Shown piece after piece: positions 1 to 8,154 of a stretch of DNA of 33,009 nt. The stretch comes from Clostridia bacterium DTU022 (lineage in GTDB: Bacteria > Bacillota > Dethiobacteria > DTU022), in the NCBI GenBank assembly GCA_001512835.1, contig LFRQ01000080.1, forward strand, positions 846-33,854, read 5' to 3'. Under the pieces are notes generated by a model. That model was given only the letters and a program-made list of their open reading frames with translations, searched no databases and was not told where the DNA came from. Positions within the stretch are counted from its first letter, which is position 1. Every line of letters starts with the position of its first letter. Both the position numbers and the translations under genes were made by a program.

Positions 1-92
1 GCCTGAAAGAGCTAAATTACTGGCAGGCGATGCGCTTGCTGCTTATCGCAACCATTCTGTTCGGTTCCAGCGGGATATGGCTTATCAACTAA
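1..92 (+). CDS. C-terminal end of an unidentified membrane protein (partial)
   Basis: An open frame runs in from the left edge (first full codon at position 3) and stops with TAA at 90-92. The 29 visible residues include a hydrophobic stretch (LLLIATILFGSSGIWLI) that reads as a last transmembrane helix, ending two residues before the stop. A good intrinsic terminator follows about 40 bases later, which supports this being a real gene end. Too little is present to name a family. Confidence 0.5.
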   Translation, partial: LKELNYWQAMRLLLIATILFGSSGIWLIN

Positions 93-129
93 TTATTAGC
101 CGGAACCTTTTGCCGCGCTTTTGCCCTCT

Positions 130-154
130 CCTTCCCCATGGGAAGGACTTTTTT
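130..154 (+). terminator. Intrinsic terminator after the left-edge gene
   Basis: A 7-bp perfect stem (CCTTCCC at 130-136 with GGGAAGG at 140-146, loop of three) is followed by ACTTTTTT. Position and strand fit termination of the truncated gene ending at 92. The end of the T-run touches the stop of the opposing VanZ remnant. Confidence 0.75.
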
Positions 155-485
155 AAAGATGCCGGGTCAACAGCAGCCTGGGGGAAAATTTCTGCACAAT
201 TACGGAACTGATATAGTAACCGATGACGCCGCTAAGAGTATTGATTAAAATGTCATCCACATCGAAAGCCCGGGGAAAAACCAAGCCGAGGAGAAAACAA
301 GCTGGTAGGCTTCAATGGCAGCGGATGCGAGCCGCACAATGGCGGCGGCCTCTTTTATGTGTTTTTTATTAAAGAGGACCTTTAAATATACTCCCAGCGG
401 CAGCAGCATGATCATACCTTTTACCATCGAAGAGATAAAAAAAATGATCGCCAATGTAGAAGACAACCTGGTCTAAGGGTTTCAT
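153..485 (-). pseudogene. VanZ-like membrane protein, frameshifted
   Basis: Read on the minus strand, three pieces in different frames join into one VanZ-like protein. The first starts at ATG 483-485 (MKPLDQVVFYIGD...). The second is the middle frame with a PLGVYLKVLF segment and a conserved-looking AIEAYQLVF. The last carries the VanZ signature FDVDDILINTLSGVIGYY and stops at 153-155. The frame changes fall near an A8 run (about 435-442) and a T5C4G3 run (about 268-280), both typical slip or sequencing-error sites. It is either a decayed gene or an intact gene with two homopolymer errors. VanZ proteins are small membrane proteins; the family is linked to teicoplanin resistance, but most members have no defined role. 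Confidence 0.6.
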
Positions 486-726
486 CGATTAAAAATGTTT
501 AGTGTCATATTTTTCCTTTTCTCGTCGAAGGAAAAAAGCGCCTCCTCCAAGAAATAAATAATGACCCCAACAAAAGCCAAGTTATTAGTAAGGTTTTTAA
601 CCCGTTGACGTTATTTCAAGCCGATAAAAGGGAAGTTGAGACCAGGTTTTTAAAAGGTTAATGCTTGTTTAACGCTCCCAGGGCTGTTTGGTCCCGGAAT
701 AATGCTCTGCCAATGGAGGTTGCCAT
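486..726. other. Intergenic gap, one AT-rich hairpin
   Basis: No gene is supported here. A 9-bp perfect inverted repeat (TTTTTCCTT at 510-518 with AAGGAAAAA at 528-536) could be a weak terminator or mRNA hairpin. No convincing -35/-10 pair for the downstream carboxypeptidase was found, although its promoter is presumably in this gap. Confidence 0.4.
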
Positions 727-2496
727 ATGGCCCGCCTTAAATCCGTAATCCTGCTTCTTGTAATCTTTTCTCTGGCCGGGCTTGCCCTCATTATCGAGCC
801 GGTAAACACTGCCCCGGTGGATTTTCCCTCCGGAGACAGGGATCAATACGGCCAGGCGGAGGACAGCGGAGAAGGAGACGAAATTGCAATCGCCAGGATA
901 ACCGTGGCCCTGCCCGGGGAGGAGCCGGCGGAGGAACCGGAAGATGAAGAAGGGGATAAAGAGGAAGAGGAAAAAGCGGCCGCCGCCAAGCCCTCTTCCC
1001 CGGCGGGGGTGCTCTACTCTGTCTACCCCCTTCCGGCCTCCACAATCTATACATACGAGCAGATGGTTAAAGATTTGAAGTCTCTCCAGGCTGCCTACCC
1101 GGATCTCATCAGCCTGGGCAGTATCGGCAGCTCCGTAGAAGGCCGCCCCCTCTGGTCGCTAACCATGGGCAAGGGCAAGAAAAAGGTCCTGCTGACGGGG
1201 GCTACCCACGCCCGGGAATGGCTAACCACCCCTTTGCTGGTCAGGACGGCGGAAACCTATGCCCGGGAGTACTACCGCAACGGCTCCGTGGACGGCTACC
1301 CGGTGCGGCCGGTCCTGGATCAGTACACCCTGGTCTTTGTCCCCATGCAGAATCCCGACGGGGTAATCCTCTCCCAGCGCGGGCTGGCCGCCGTGGATCC
1401 CTCCCGGCACGAGGAGTTGCTGGCCATGAAGCCGCTCCGTACCGACGATTTTACCCGCTGGAAAGCCAACATTCGGGGCGTGGATCTGAACCGCCAGCAT
1501 TCGGCCGGCCCCAACGGCTGGACCATGGTGCGGGACTTGAACCCTGACAATCCCCGCAAGCCCTGGTACGAGAATTACCCGGGCCCGGCTCCCGAGAGCG
1601 AGCCCGAAAGCAGGGCCCTGGCCAACTTGATCCGGCAGAGCAGCTTCGAGCTGGTCCTTACCTACCATTCCAGCGGGGAATATTTATTCTGGTACTACTT
1701 CCAGGACGAGTACAGCGTCGCCAATTACCAGCGAGACTTGAAGATTGCCCAGGCCATCTCCGCATATTCCGGCTACGGGATCCATCCCCGGGAGGCGCTG
1801 CACAACCGCGTGCGCAACTTTGGCGCCCACCTGACCGCCTGGGCGGTACACAACCTGAAAATCCCCTGCATTACCGTGGAGATCGGGAGATATACCGCCT
1901 CTTATTTAAAAATGGCCGATCTGCCGGGAATCTGGCAGAAAACCCGCGCCCTGCCCCTGGTGGCCATCAGGAACCTCCCCAGCTACAGGACCTCCTTTAA
2001 TATAACTCTTGCCAAGGAGCCCGCTGCCGGCGGAAAAGTCCAGGGCGGAGGCACCTTCCCCTACGGGACCACGATCACCATTATCGCAACCCCGAATCCC
2101 GGCTATGTCTTCGACTGCTGGAAGGAAGGGAACAAGGTCGTAAGCAAGGCGGCAGAGCTCCAGCTAACGGTAACGGGAGACCGCAGCCTGACGGCTTGCT
2201 TCGTGGAAACTCTGGAATTAGTCCTGACCGCCTCTCCGGAACAAGGGGGAGAACTCCAAGGAGGAGGCATCTATCCCAGGGGGTCGGAGGTAACGGTGAA
2301 GGCAATTCCCAGGGAGGGCTACCGCTTCAAGGAGTGGCAGGAAAACGGCGCCACCGTGAGTACCGAGGCTGAATATACCTTTATCCTGAAGGCGAGCCGC
2401 TCCCTGATTGCAATCTTTGAAGAGCTGCCGCCTCCGGAGGAACCGGGAAATGGAGGCAACGGCGGCGGTGACGGCGGAAGCGGCGGCGAGTCATAA
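727..2496 (+). CDS. Secreted M14 zinc carboxypeptidase with C-terminal InlB-like repeats
   Basis: A 589-residue exported metallopeptidase. An N-terminal hydrophobic segment (residues 5-23) acts as a signal peptide or anchor. A very acidic, low-complexity linker (about 65-85) follows, then the M14 carboxypeptidase domain (about 105-415). Zinc ligands are visible as HAREW (H161, E164) and H314 in TYHSSGEY; the general-base glutamate is E385 in ITVEIGRY; NPDG and DLNRQ (N255, R256) match substrate-binding positions. Two copies of a repeat of about 65 residues follow (428-493 and 497-563: GG-x-(L/V)-QGGG-x-(Y/F)P-x-G ... GY-x-F-x-x-W), typical of InlB B-repeat-like wall or surface domains, then a Pro/Gly/Glu-rich tail. 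GGAGG at 715-719 fixes the ATG at 727. It probably trims peptides outside the cell or at the wall; the substrate is unknown. Confidence 0.9.
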   Translation: MARLKSVILLLVIFSLAGLALIIEPVNTAPVDFPSGDRDQYGQAEDSGEGDEIAIARITVALPGEEPAEEPEDEEGDKEEEEKAAAAKPSSPAGVLYSVYPLPASTIYTYEQMVKDLKSLQAAYPDLISLGSIGSSVEGRPLWSLTMGKGKKKVLLTGATHAREWLTTPLLVRTAETYAREYYRNGSVDGYPVRPVLDQYTLVFVPMQNPDGVILSQRGLAAVDPSRHEELLAMKPLRTDDFTRWKANIRGVDLNRQHSAGPNGWTMVRDLNPDNPRKPWYENYPGPAPESEPESRALANLIRQSSFELVLTYHSSGEYLFWYYFQDEYSVANYQRDLKIAQAISAYSGYGIHPREALHNRVRNFGAHLTAWAVHNLKIPCITVEIGRYTASYLKMADLPGIWQKTRALPLVAIRNLPSYRTSFNITLAKEPAAGGKVQGGGTFPYGTTITIIATPNPGYVFDCWKEGNKVVSKAAELQLTVTGDRSLTACFVETLELVLTASPEQGGELQGGGIYPRGSEVTVKAIPREGYRFKEWQENGATVSTEAEYTFILKASRSLIAIFEELPPPEEPGNGGNGGGDGGSGGES

Positions 2497-2586
2497 AAAT
2501 AAAGACCCGGAGGATAAATTCCCATAGTAAAGCATCGGTAAAAGTAGCCCAAATATACTCTTAGCGCGATTTTATTCCCAATCACA

Positions 2587-2617
2587 GCGGCCCGGCTTTC
2601 CTCCAGAGCCGGGCCGC
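2587..2617. terminator. Strong hairpin between convergent genes
   Basis: An 11-bp perfect GC-rich stem (GCGGCCCGGCT at 2587-2597 with its complement at 2607-2617) sits between the plus-strand carboxypeptidase and the minus-strand aldolase. It lacks a clear T-run on either side, so it is terminator-like rather than a canonical intrinsic terminator. Confidence 0.5.
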
Positions 2618-2639
2618 ATTGAACCCAGAGGGGGGCGTT

Positions 2640-3881
2640 TTACTTGGCGGCAGCTTTCTTGGAATACTGGGTCAGGTAGACGAAGCGCATCAGGGCGGAT
2701 TCCAGGAAGTTGATCGGCCGGACCCTCCCGAAAAGGCTGGTCCCGATTAAGGCTTTGCAGCCCTTTTCCATGACCATGAGGGCCGCCGTGGCATCGCCTC
2801 GGGAGGGGCCGCAGCAGAGGGCACCGTTGCCCCGGAGCAGGACGGCGTAGCGTCCTTTTAGCTTTCTGGCGATCTCTTCCGCCGACCCGGGGTTGCCTCC
2901 ATTCTGCGCCACCCGGACGCTAACCCCGATGAGCTGGGCAAAATCGTCCAGCAGCGGCCGCAGCTCCCGGCCCGTGCGCGAAACGGCCACGATGTCGGGA
3001 GCCAGGCCGTGCCGGATTGCCCGGATATCTTTATACCGCCGGTAGATGCGGCGGTGGATCTCCGCTTCCGGAAAACGCTCTTCTTCTCCGGGACCCGGTT
3101 CCAGGAGGCGGCAGCGGATGAAATCTCCTTCCCCGCCGGGAAAGGGCTCCTCCTCGCTGGCCTTGATATAAAGCTTGAAGCTGTCGCCTTCCCGCTCGCT
3201 GTTGTAAAGAAAGTGGGGAAAACCGGCGACGGCCTTTCCGGAGGCCTTGGCCACGAAATAATCCCGCAGCTGGTCTTCGCCCACCTCTTCCCCACCGCTT
3301 ATCTCCCGGTAGCGGTGGAGAACAAAATCCCGGCATACCTTTTCCAGTTCCGAGGCCACCCGGAACGCTTCATCGTAGTCCCGCCCCAGGCAGAGAGCGC
3401 CATGGTAGGCCATCAGGATGGCCCGGCTGTTCTTCCACTGCTCCAGAGCTTCGGCCACGGCCTTCTTCAACTTTCCGGTACCGGGCAGGCCGTAGCGGGC
3501 ACAGGGCACCCGCTCGCCGATAATCTGCGCTGCGGCGGGGTCCCGGACGGGCACGTCCAGGCCCAGGGGGCTGACCATGGAAGCGTTCAGCTGGTGGGTA
3601 TGGATGATGAAGTTGACCTCCGGACGGTGTTTATAGGCCTCGGCATGGATCCCCTTCTCCGAGGAAGGCTTGATCTCGCCTTCGTAGCTGCCGTCTTCTA
3701 AATTTACGGCCACTACTTCTTCCGGGGTCAGGGTCTCGTAAGCCCTCCCGCTGGGAGTGATTACAAAACGGGTTGCGCTGACCCGGCAGCTGACATTGCC
3801 CCAGGTCCGGGCAATCAGCCCCGCCTCCACCAGCTGCCTGCCGGCCAGCACCACCAGCTCTTTTGCCTTCTGGAGCTCCAT
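2640..3881 (-). CDS. Two-domain class II aldolase/adducin family protein
   Basis: About 413 residues, twice the usual class II aldolase length. Numbered from the ATG at 3881, the N-terminal half (1-195) has the full zinc-aldolase signature: HTH with H94 and H96, the third ligand H160 in AYHGALCLG, and the SSEKGIHAEAY region with the candidate catalytic E76. The C-terminal half (about 260-405) repeats the fold, but the matching motifs read IRHG and RGNGALCCG, so the zinc histidines are lost. Family enzymes cleave or epimerise phosphorylated ketoses such as fuculose-1-P and ribulose-5-P. An alternative ATG at 3905 is in frame, but AGGTGGGAAG directly precedes 3881, so 3881 is preferred. It lies 109 bases downstream of the aminotransferase on the same strand with no terminator seen, so the two are probably one transcript. 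Confidence 0.85.
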   Translation of the reverse strand: MELQKAKELVVLAGRQLVEAGLIARTWGNVSCRVSATRFVITPSGRAYETLTPEEVVAVNLEDGSYEGEIKPSSEKGIHAEAYKHRPEVNFIIHTHQLNASMVSPLGLDVPVRDPAAAQIIGERVPCARYGLPGTGKLKKAVAEALEQWKNSRAILMAYHGALCLGRDYDEAFRVASELEKVCRDFVLHRYREISGGEEVGEDQLRDYFVAKASGKAVAGFPHFLYNSEREGDSFKLYIKASEEEPFPGGEGDFIRCRLLEPGPGEEERFPEAEIHRRIYRRYKDIRAIRHGLAPDIVAVSRTGRELRPLLDDFAQLIGVSVRVAQNGGNPGSAEEIARKLKGRYAVLLRGNGALCCGPSRGDATAALMVMEKGCKALIGTSLFGRVRPINFLESALMRFVYLTQYSKKAAAK

Positions 3882-3990
3882 CTTCCCACCTCGCCTGCCG
3901 CTCATTTTAATCCGCTTAACATTTCCAAAAAGGCTTGCCGTCGGCTATCTTTCCTTTCCGCCGCTTTAGTCCGGCCTTCCCGGTGGCCGA

Positions 3991-5466
3991 CTACTCCTTT
4001 TTGCCTACGTTGGCAAACACCCGCTCGAAGCGGGAGAGGGCGTCGTCGATCATCTCTTCGGTATAGGCGGCACTGGTATAAAGCCGGCTTCCGGCCAGGG
4101 TGACGATACCCTCGGCCATGTAGGCGGCCCCCATGTGCTCCATCTCCCTCTTGCGCTCGGAGGTAGCCTTGATGATCCCGGGGATGCGCCAGGGTTTGCT
4201 CCAATCGATGGCAAAGTGCATGGTGCCCACCGTCTCCAGGTGCACGATGGAGCCCTGGTTGAAAGCTACGAAAGGCAAATTGTACTTCTTGATCAGCTTC
4301 TGCAGCCCCTTGGTCAGGCGGTCCCCCATCCGCCCGGCCTTCTGGGCGGCATTGGTGCGCTCGATCTCGCAGAGGGTGTAGTAGCCGGCCACGCAGCTCA
4401 AGGGGTTGGCTGCCATGGTCCCGCCGATCAGGGCCTTTTTCACTCTGTCTCCCGTCTGGATTCCGGCGGCCAGGTACTTCATGTACTCCTTCTTGCCGCC
4501 CAGCCCGCCGGCGCTGGGATAGCCCCCGGCAACAATCTTGCCGAAAACGGTAAGGTCCGGGGAAACTCCGAAATATCCCTGGGCTCCGGAGAGCCCGATG
4601 CGAAATGCAGTTACCACCTCATCAAAAATCAGCAGGGCTCCATACTTGCGGCAGAGTTCCTCCACCCCTTTGTTAAAATTATAGTCCAGGGGCCGGGTGC
4701 CGCTTTCCGGACCCACCGGCTCCATAAAGACTGCCGCCGTCCCCCCGCGGAGCCGGTTAAGCTTTAACTTCCGCTCCAGATCATTTAAATCGTTGGGGAA
4801 AAACTCCTGGGTATATTTGAAGATGTGGAGAGGAATACCGGGGGCCTGGGTCCACTTGGAACCGGGGATGCGAATGCCGTAAGCCAGCTGGTCGCTCCAG
4901 CCGTGGTAGGCCCCCCCCATTTTCAGGATATACTTCTTGCCGGTAGCCAGGCGGGCCACCCGGATCGCGGCCATGCAGCTCTCCGTTCCCGAGTTCAGCA
5001 TGCGGAACATCTCCACTGAGGGCATCAGCTGGCAAATCTTTTGCGCCAGCTTGTACTCGTATTCATGGAATAGTCCCGTGGAGGGGCCGCACTCGTTGAG
5101 GAGTTCGAAAACCTTCTCCCTGACTTCCACCGGGTTGGAGCCCAGCAGGGTGGGGCCGCCGGCCTGCAGGAAATCGTAATAGCGGTTGCCGTCTATATCA
5201 TAGAGGTAGGCCCCTTCGGCCTTGGTGAACACCAGGGGGAAGGGATAGTTGAAGGCCAGGTTGTGCTGCACTCCCCCGGGGATAATCTCCTTGGCCTTAT
5301 CGATCATGGCCTTCGATTTTTGGCACTTCTTCCCGTAATACTCTTCCTCGTAGCGCCTCAGGGCTTCGGGCTTGATGGTATAAATAGGCTTCCTGATCAG
5401 CTCATCCAGCTGTTTAATAATCGCGGACGCATCGGGATACTCCGATATAGCGAATCTCTGGTCCAT
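3991..5466 (-). CDS. Class III aminotransferase, glutamate-1-semialdehyde aminomutase-like
   Basis: A 491-residue PLP enzyme of fold type I. Visible motifs are NSGTES (158-163, phosphate cup), GGAYHGW (184-190), FDEVVTAFR (281-289, D282 binding the pyridine nitrogen) and FGKIVAGGYPSAG with Schiff-base lysine K310. It is about 60 residues longer than HemL because of an N-terminal extension (1-55, charged and helical). The context has no haem genes, so a role in amine or amino-sugar metabolism is more likely than tetrapyrrole synthesis. The start is fixed by GGGAGGGGAAG ahead of the ATG. It is the first gene of an operon with the double aldolase. Its own consensus promoter is overlapped by a TetR-type palindrome, so it is very probably repressed by the TetR protein encoded at 8223. 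The substrate cannot be read from sequence. Confidence 0.88.
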   Translation of the reverse strand: MDQRFAISEYPDASAIIKQLDELIRKPIYTIKPEALRRYEEEYYGKKCQKSKAMIDKAKEIIPGGVQHNLAFNYPFPLVFTKAEGAYLYDIDGNRYYDFLQAGGPTLLGSNPVEVREKVFELLNECGPSTGLFHEYEYKLAQKICQLMPSVEMFRMLNSGTESCMAAIRVARLATGKKYILKMGGAYHGWSDQLAYGIRIPGSKWTQAPGIPLHIFKYTQEFFPNDLNDLERKLKLNRLRGGTAAVFMEPVGPESGTRPLDYNFNKGVEELCRKYGALLIFDEVVTAFRIGLSGAQGYFGVSPDLTVFGKIVAGGYPSAGGLGGKKEYMKYLAAGIQTGDRVKKALIGGTMAANPLSCVAGYYTLCEIERTNAAQKAGRMGDRLTKGLQKLIKKYNLPFVAFNQGSIVHLETVGTMHFAIDWSKPWRIPGIIKATSERKREMEHMGAAYMAEGIVTLAGSRLYTSAAYTEEMIDDALSRFERVFANVGKKE

Positions 5467-5510
5467 CTCTTCCCCTCCCTGTAAATCATATCAATTTTTA
5501 GAGCGGCAAG

Positions 5511-5528
5511 TGAGTGAATAGTCACTCA
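5511..5528. promoter_or_regulatory. TetR operator in front of the aminotransferase operon
   Basis: A perfect palindrome, TGAGTGA-ATAG-TCACTCA, lies just downstream of the minus-strand -10 box, where the transcript starts. The same half-sites with the same 4-base spacer occur at 8167-8184 in front of the tetR gene. It resembles the known Bacillus FadR site (TGAATGAMTANTMATTCA), differing symmetrically at one base per half-site. Confidence 0.85.
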
Positions 5529-5534
5529 TCTAAA

Positions 5535-5563
5535 AGTGTACCTTATTTACCCTCTTTTGTCAA
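5535..5563 (-). promoter_or_regulatory. Sigma-A promoter of the aminotransferase-aldolase operon
   Basis: On the minus strand TTGACA (5558-5563) and TACACT (5535-5540) are separated by exactly 17 bases. The expected start point falls at about 5525-5530, inside the TetR palindrome, so a bound repressor would block initiation. Confidence 0.85.
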
Positions 5564-5791
5564 TCGATCACAGCGAATCGCTGCCTTTAACCTGGGCTCA
5601 TAGGAAGACGTACCTTTTGGTTCATTCCAATGGTTCATTCCAAAGTATATCGGGGGGGCGGTTCTTCTGATATGTGTTGCTGCATATATCAGCAGGACGT
5701 CCTTTGGTTTATCCCAAAATGCAACTATACGGGACCATAACGGCCGGGTGTGCCAGGGATGAGCCCAAGTTACCGCCCCCTCCCCCGGTTC
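5564..5791. repeat. Short repeats in the gap between the promoter and the PHP gene
   Basis: No gene is supported. TGGTTCATTCCAA occurs twice in perfect tandem (5618-5630 and 5631-5643). A diverged copy of the wider unit, GACGT-(A)-CCTTT(T)GGTT, begins at 5607 and again at 5696. Between them is an imperfect palindrome, CTGATATG / CATATATCAG (5667-5692). The CTTTGGTTCATT core also occurs in the element at 15110, so this may be a decayed member of the same short-repeat family. Confidence 0.5.
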
Positions 5792-5833
5792 AAAAAAGTT
5801 GACAAAGTTGACGTGCCTGGCACCAAAATCAAC
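5792..5833 (-). terminator. Probable terminator of the PHP-domain gene
   Basis: Read on the minus strand, the stop codon region forms a stem: outer GTTGA/TCAAC, inner GTGCC/GGCAC. A GTCAAC repeat and T6 (5792-5797) follow. The inner loop is only one base in the drawn pairing, so the exact fold is uncertain. Confidence 0.45.
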
Positions 5834-7991
5834 CCACCTGCACCCAGATAGGCCCGATATAGGCGTGGCGGCCATTTTCGCCGACCACGCGAATGATGTA
5901 GAAGTCTCTTCCGCCCGTGTTCAGGGTCTCCGGCTCCACCGGGTTGTCGCTGTAAGCATTGATATAGTACTGGCCGTCTATCTTCACGCAGTCCCGGAAG
6001 GCCGCTCCCGCAACGGGCTCCGTATCGGTAAAGGTGACTTTTTCCACGGGCCGGGAGACGGGGATGGCCGCCAGCAGAGAACCGTTCTTCAAAATCTCCA
6101 CGGTGGCCCTCCAGTTGGGCTTCCAGTTGGGGTCTGCCAAGGCGCCGCCATTTATCGGGGCCGCCGGGGCGCCGTCCTGGGCCAGGAATACCCGGATCTC
6201 CCGGGGGGTATCCGGGCTCTCTACCAGGAGGGTGGAGTCGCCCCCCACGCTCCTTCCGTTGACGTAAAAGAAGAGGAGCGGCCGGCCGTGGTCGGAAGAG
6301 GCATAAAGGGAGCGGTTTTCCAGGGCGGAAAAGATCCCCTGCCGGGAGAAGTCATCGGTATACACAGCGGTGATCCCGCCCGGGTAGGGCTTGTCGAACC
6401 GGGTCCACCAGATAGTCCAGGGCCGCTGGTGGCCCACCCAGGCCCCCGCGTGAGCCAGGTCATGTCCCGGGTGGCCGTCGTGGGAATCGCTGGAAGCATA
6501 CAGCGACAGGTTCAGCCCCATCTGCAGGGCGGCGGTAATGGAGCAGCCCCTGGTCCCCTTGGGGGGAGCGGCGGTGGAACCCCGGTAGTTTAACGGGTGG
6601 TCGGCCTCGTAAAGGTTATCCCCGTGGGTGCTGGTCACCTCGGCCAGCTTCACGTACTTGGGATTATAGTAGGTCCAGTCCTGCATGAAGCGTTCCGTGA
6701 CGGTATGGTGGGGAAGGGCCAAGGCCCGGCAGCCGGCAGCCTCCGTGAATTCATCCAGCACCTGCCAGAGCTCGTTGGGAGTAGGTATCTTGTCGCTCAA
6801 GGAGAAATAAGGGGCGTTGATTACCGGATCCGTGGGCAGTTCGTCCCCGTCGAAGATGCAGGTATAATGCCCCGTATTATGGTTCGTATATTCCATCCCC
6901 AGGAAGGTAACAAACTCCCCCGGAGTATTGGCTTTATTGGCCTCCTCTACCATCCGCCAGATCCGGTTCCGGCCCAGCTGGATGATCTCCCCATGGTCGG
7001 TCAAGGCATGAAAATCCAGCAGGGCCACGTGGCGGGCATAGTAAAAGTGGTGCTCCGGCGTGCCGCTGCCGTCGGAGAATATGCTGTGGGTATGGATATC
7101 CCCCCAGTAGATTCGGCCGGGGCTATCGGCAACCAGAATGGGGTTGCTGTAATAAGTATTGCCCGTCTCCGAATCGGCCACCTTGATATAGTGGACCCCG
7201 GGAGTGTCGATCCGGGCCGTGAAGGTGCGCCTGCCGTTGTCTTTGCCGTTGTCCAGGCGGTAGGCCATATCCGAGGGGCGGTCCGAACCGGTAAAGGTAT
7301 AAGGTCCCGGGAGGACGGCCTCCACGTCATCCATGGGTTCCAGGTTTGTTAAACTATAAGACTCCAGGGAAAACTCCACGGTGCCTTTGTAAACGGCACT
7401 GATGCGCTCAAACCGGTCCCAGCATTGCACCTGGAGATCAAACTCCGCTTCCGGCGCCACAGTAGAAGGAGCATGGATCCAGAGCAGCTTCGGGTCGTTG
7501 TCAAAAGCCACCCCCAGGTCAATATTGACGCTGGCCATGAGAACCAGGGGAGCGGCAATAATCAGCGCCAGGACCAGGGTGCGGAGGGGCTTTCGGCGAT
7601 CCAGGGCGGCGGACACCTTCTCCACCAGCCGGCTTTTGAATTGCCGGAAAGGCGGGTGCAAGGATAAGAGGGCCACGATAATCTGCAGCAGGAAAGAGAG
7701 GCCCAGGGTGCCCCCCACAATATAAGCCACAAGGTTAAGGGGGTATATCCCCGTGCGCTCCACCAGGCCTCGGGTCGGCCCGTTGTTGGCCAAAGCCAGG
7801 ACCAGGGACAGCATGAACCCGTTAAAACGCCAGAAGCCTTTGAAGCTAAGAAAGTAGACCACCCCGATGATTACGCCGATCCAGTTGAAGAAAAAGAGAA
7901 CCCCGGTGGCCATGCCCACCAGGTAAATAGCTGCTTTTAAAATCTCCCACCCTATGGCAGCTTTACCCTTTCCAAGCTTTTTCTCGTTCAC
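5829..7991 (-). CDS. Membrane-anchored DUF3604 / PHP-domain protein
   Basis: A 720-residue protein. Hydrophobic helices lie at about 18-50, 58-70, 85-112 and 137-155. A beta-rich segment (about 170-290) follows, then a PHP/DUF3604 metal-binding domain from 293. Metal-ligand motifs are GDIHTHS (297-303, H300/H302), LTDHGE (330-335, H333), E367 in GMEY, ALPHHT (425-430) and SSDSHDGHPGH (500-510). PHP proteins are usually metal-dependent phosphoesterases, and DUF3604 members are largely uncharacterised. If the last helix ends near 155, the catalytic part is probably outside the membrane, which is unusual for PHP enzymes. The start is GTG at 7989-7991, with AAAGGA about 11 bases upstream. The gene diverges from tetR; the palindrome at 8165 lies about 175 bases upstream and may co-regulate it. 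Confidence 0.8.
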   Translation of the reverse strand: MNEKKLGKGKAAIGWEILKAAIYLVGMATGVLFFFNWIGVIIGVVYFLSFKGFWRFNGFMLSLVLALANNGPTRGLVERTGIYPLNLVAYIVGGTLGLSFLLQIIVALLSLHPPFRQFKSRLVEKVSAALDRRKPLRTLVLALIIAAPLVLMASVNIDLGVAFDNDPKLLWIHAPSTVAPEAEFDLQVQCWDRFERISAVYKGTVEFSLESYSLTNLEPMDDVEAVLPGPYTFTGSDRPSDMAYRLDNGKDNGRRTFTARIDTPGVHYIKVADSETGNTYYSNPILVADSPGRIYWGDIHTHSIFSDGSGTPEHHFYYARHVALLDFHALTDHGEIIQLGRNRIWRMVEEANKANTPGEFVTFLGMEYTNHNTGHYTCIFDGDELPTDPVINAPYFSLSDKIPTPNELWQVLDEFTEAAGCRALALPHHTVTERFMQDWTYYNPKYVKLAEVTSTHGDNLYEADHPLNYRGSTAAPPKGTRGCSITAALQMGLNLSLYASSDSHDGHPGHDLAHAGAWVGHQRPWTIWWTRFDKPYPGGITAVYTDDFSRQGIFSALENRSLYASSDHGRPLLFFYVNGRSVGGDSTLLVESPDTPREIRVFLAQDGAPAAPINGGALADPNWKPNWRATVEILKNGSLLAAIPVSRPVEKVTFTDTEPVAGAAFRDCVKIDGQYYINAYSDNPVEPETLNTGGRDFYIIRVVGENGRHAYIGPIWVQVG

Positions 7992-8154
7992 GCTTTTGCA
8001 AATCCTTTCTTTAAAGTATTATGAGGCCGCAGGACACTTTAAAGGCTAATTAAATAGGATCTTCGGCGCTTTAAATCCAATTTCCTGCCGTATTTTGCAA
8101 AACTTGTCTTATTATTTGCGAATTATGTGATTTTCTTTTAACTACAACTTATGC

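Noticed and set aside
5543..5875. Open frame of 110 residues between the PHP and aminotransferase genes
   Set aside because: It overlaps the end of the PHP gene in another frame and runs across repeats and a consensus promoter, with no domain or ribosome site.
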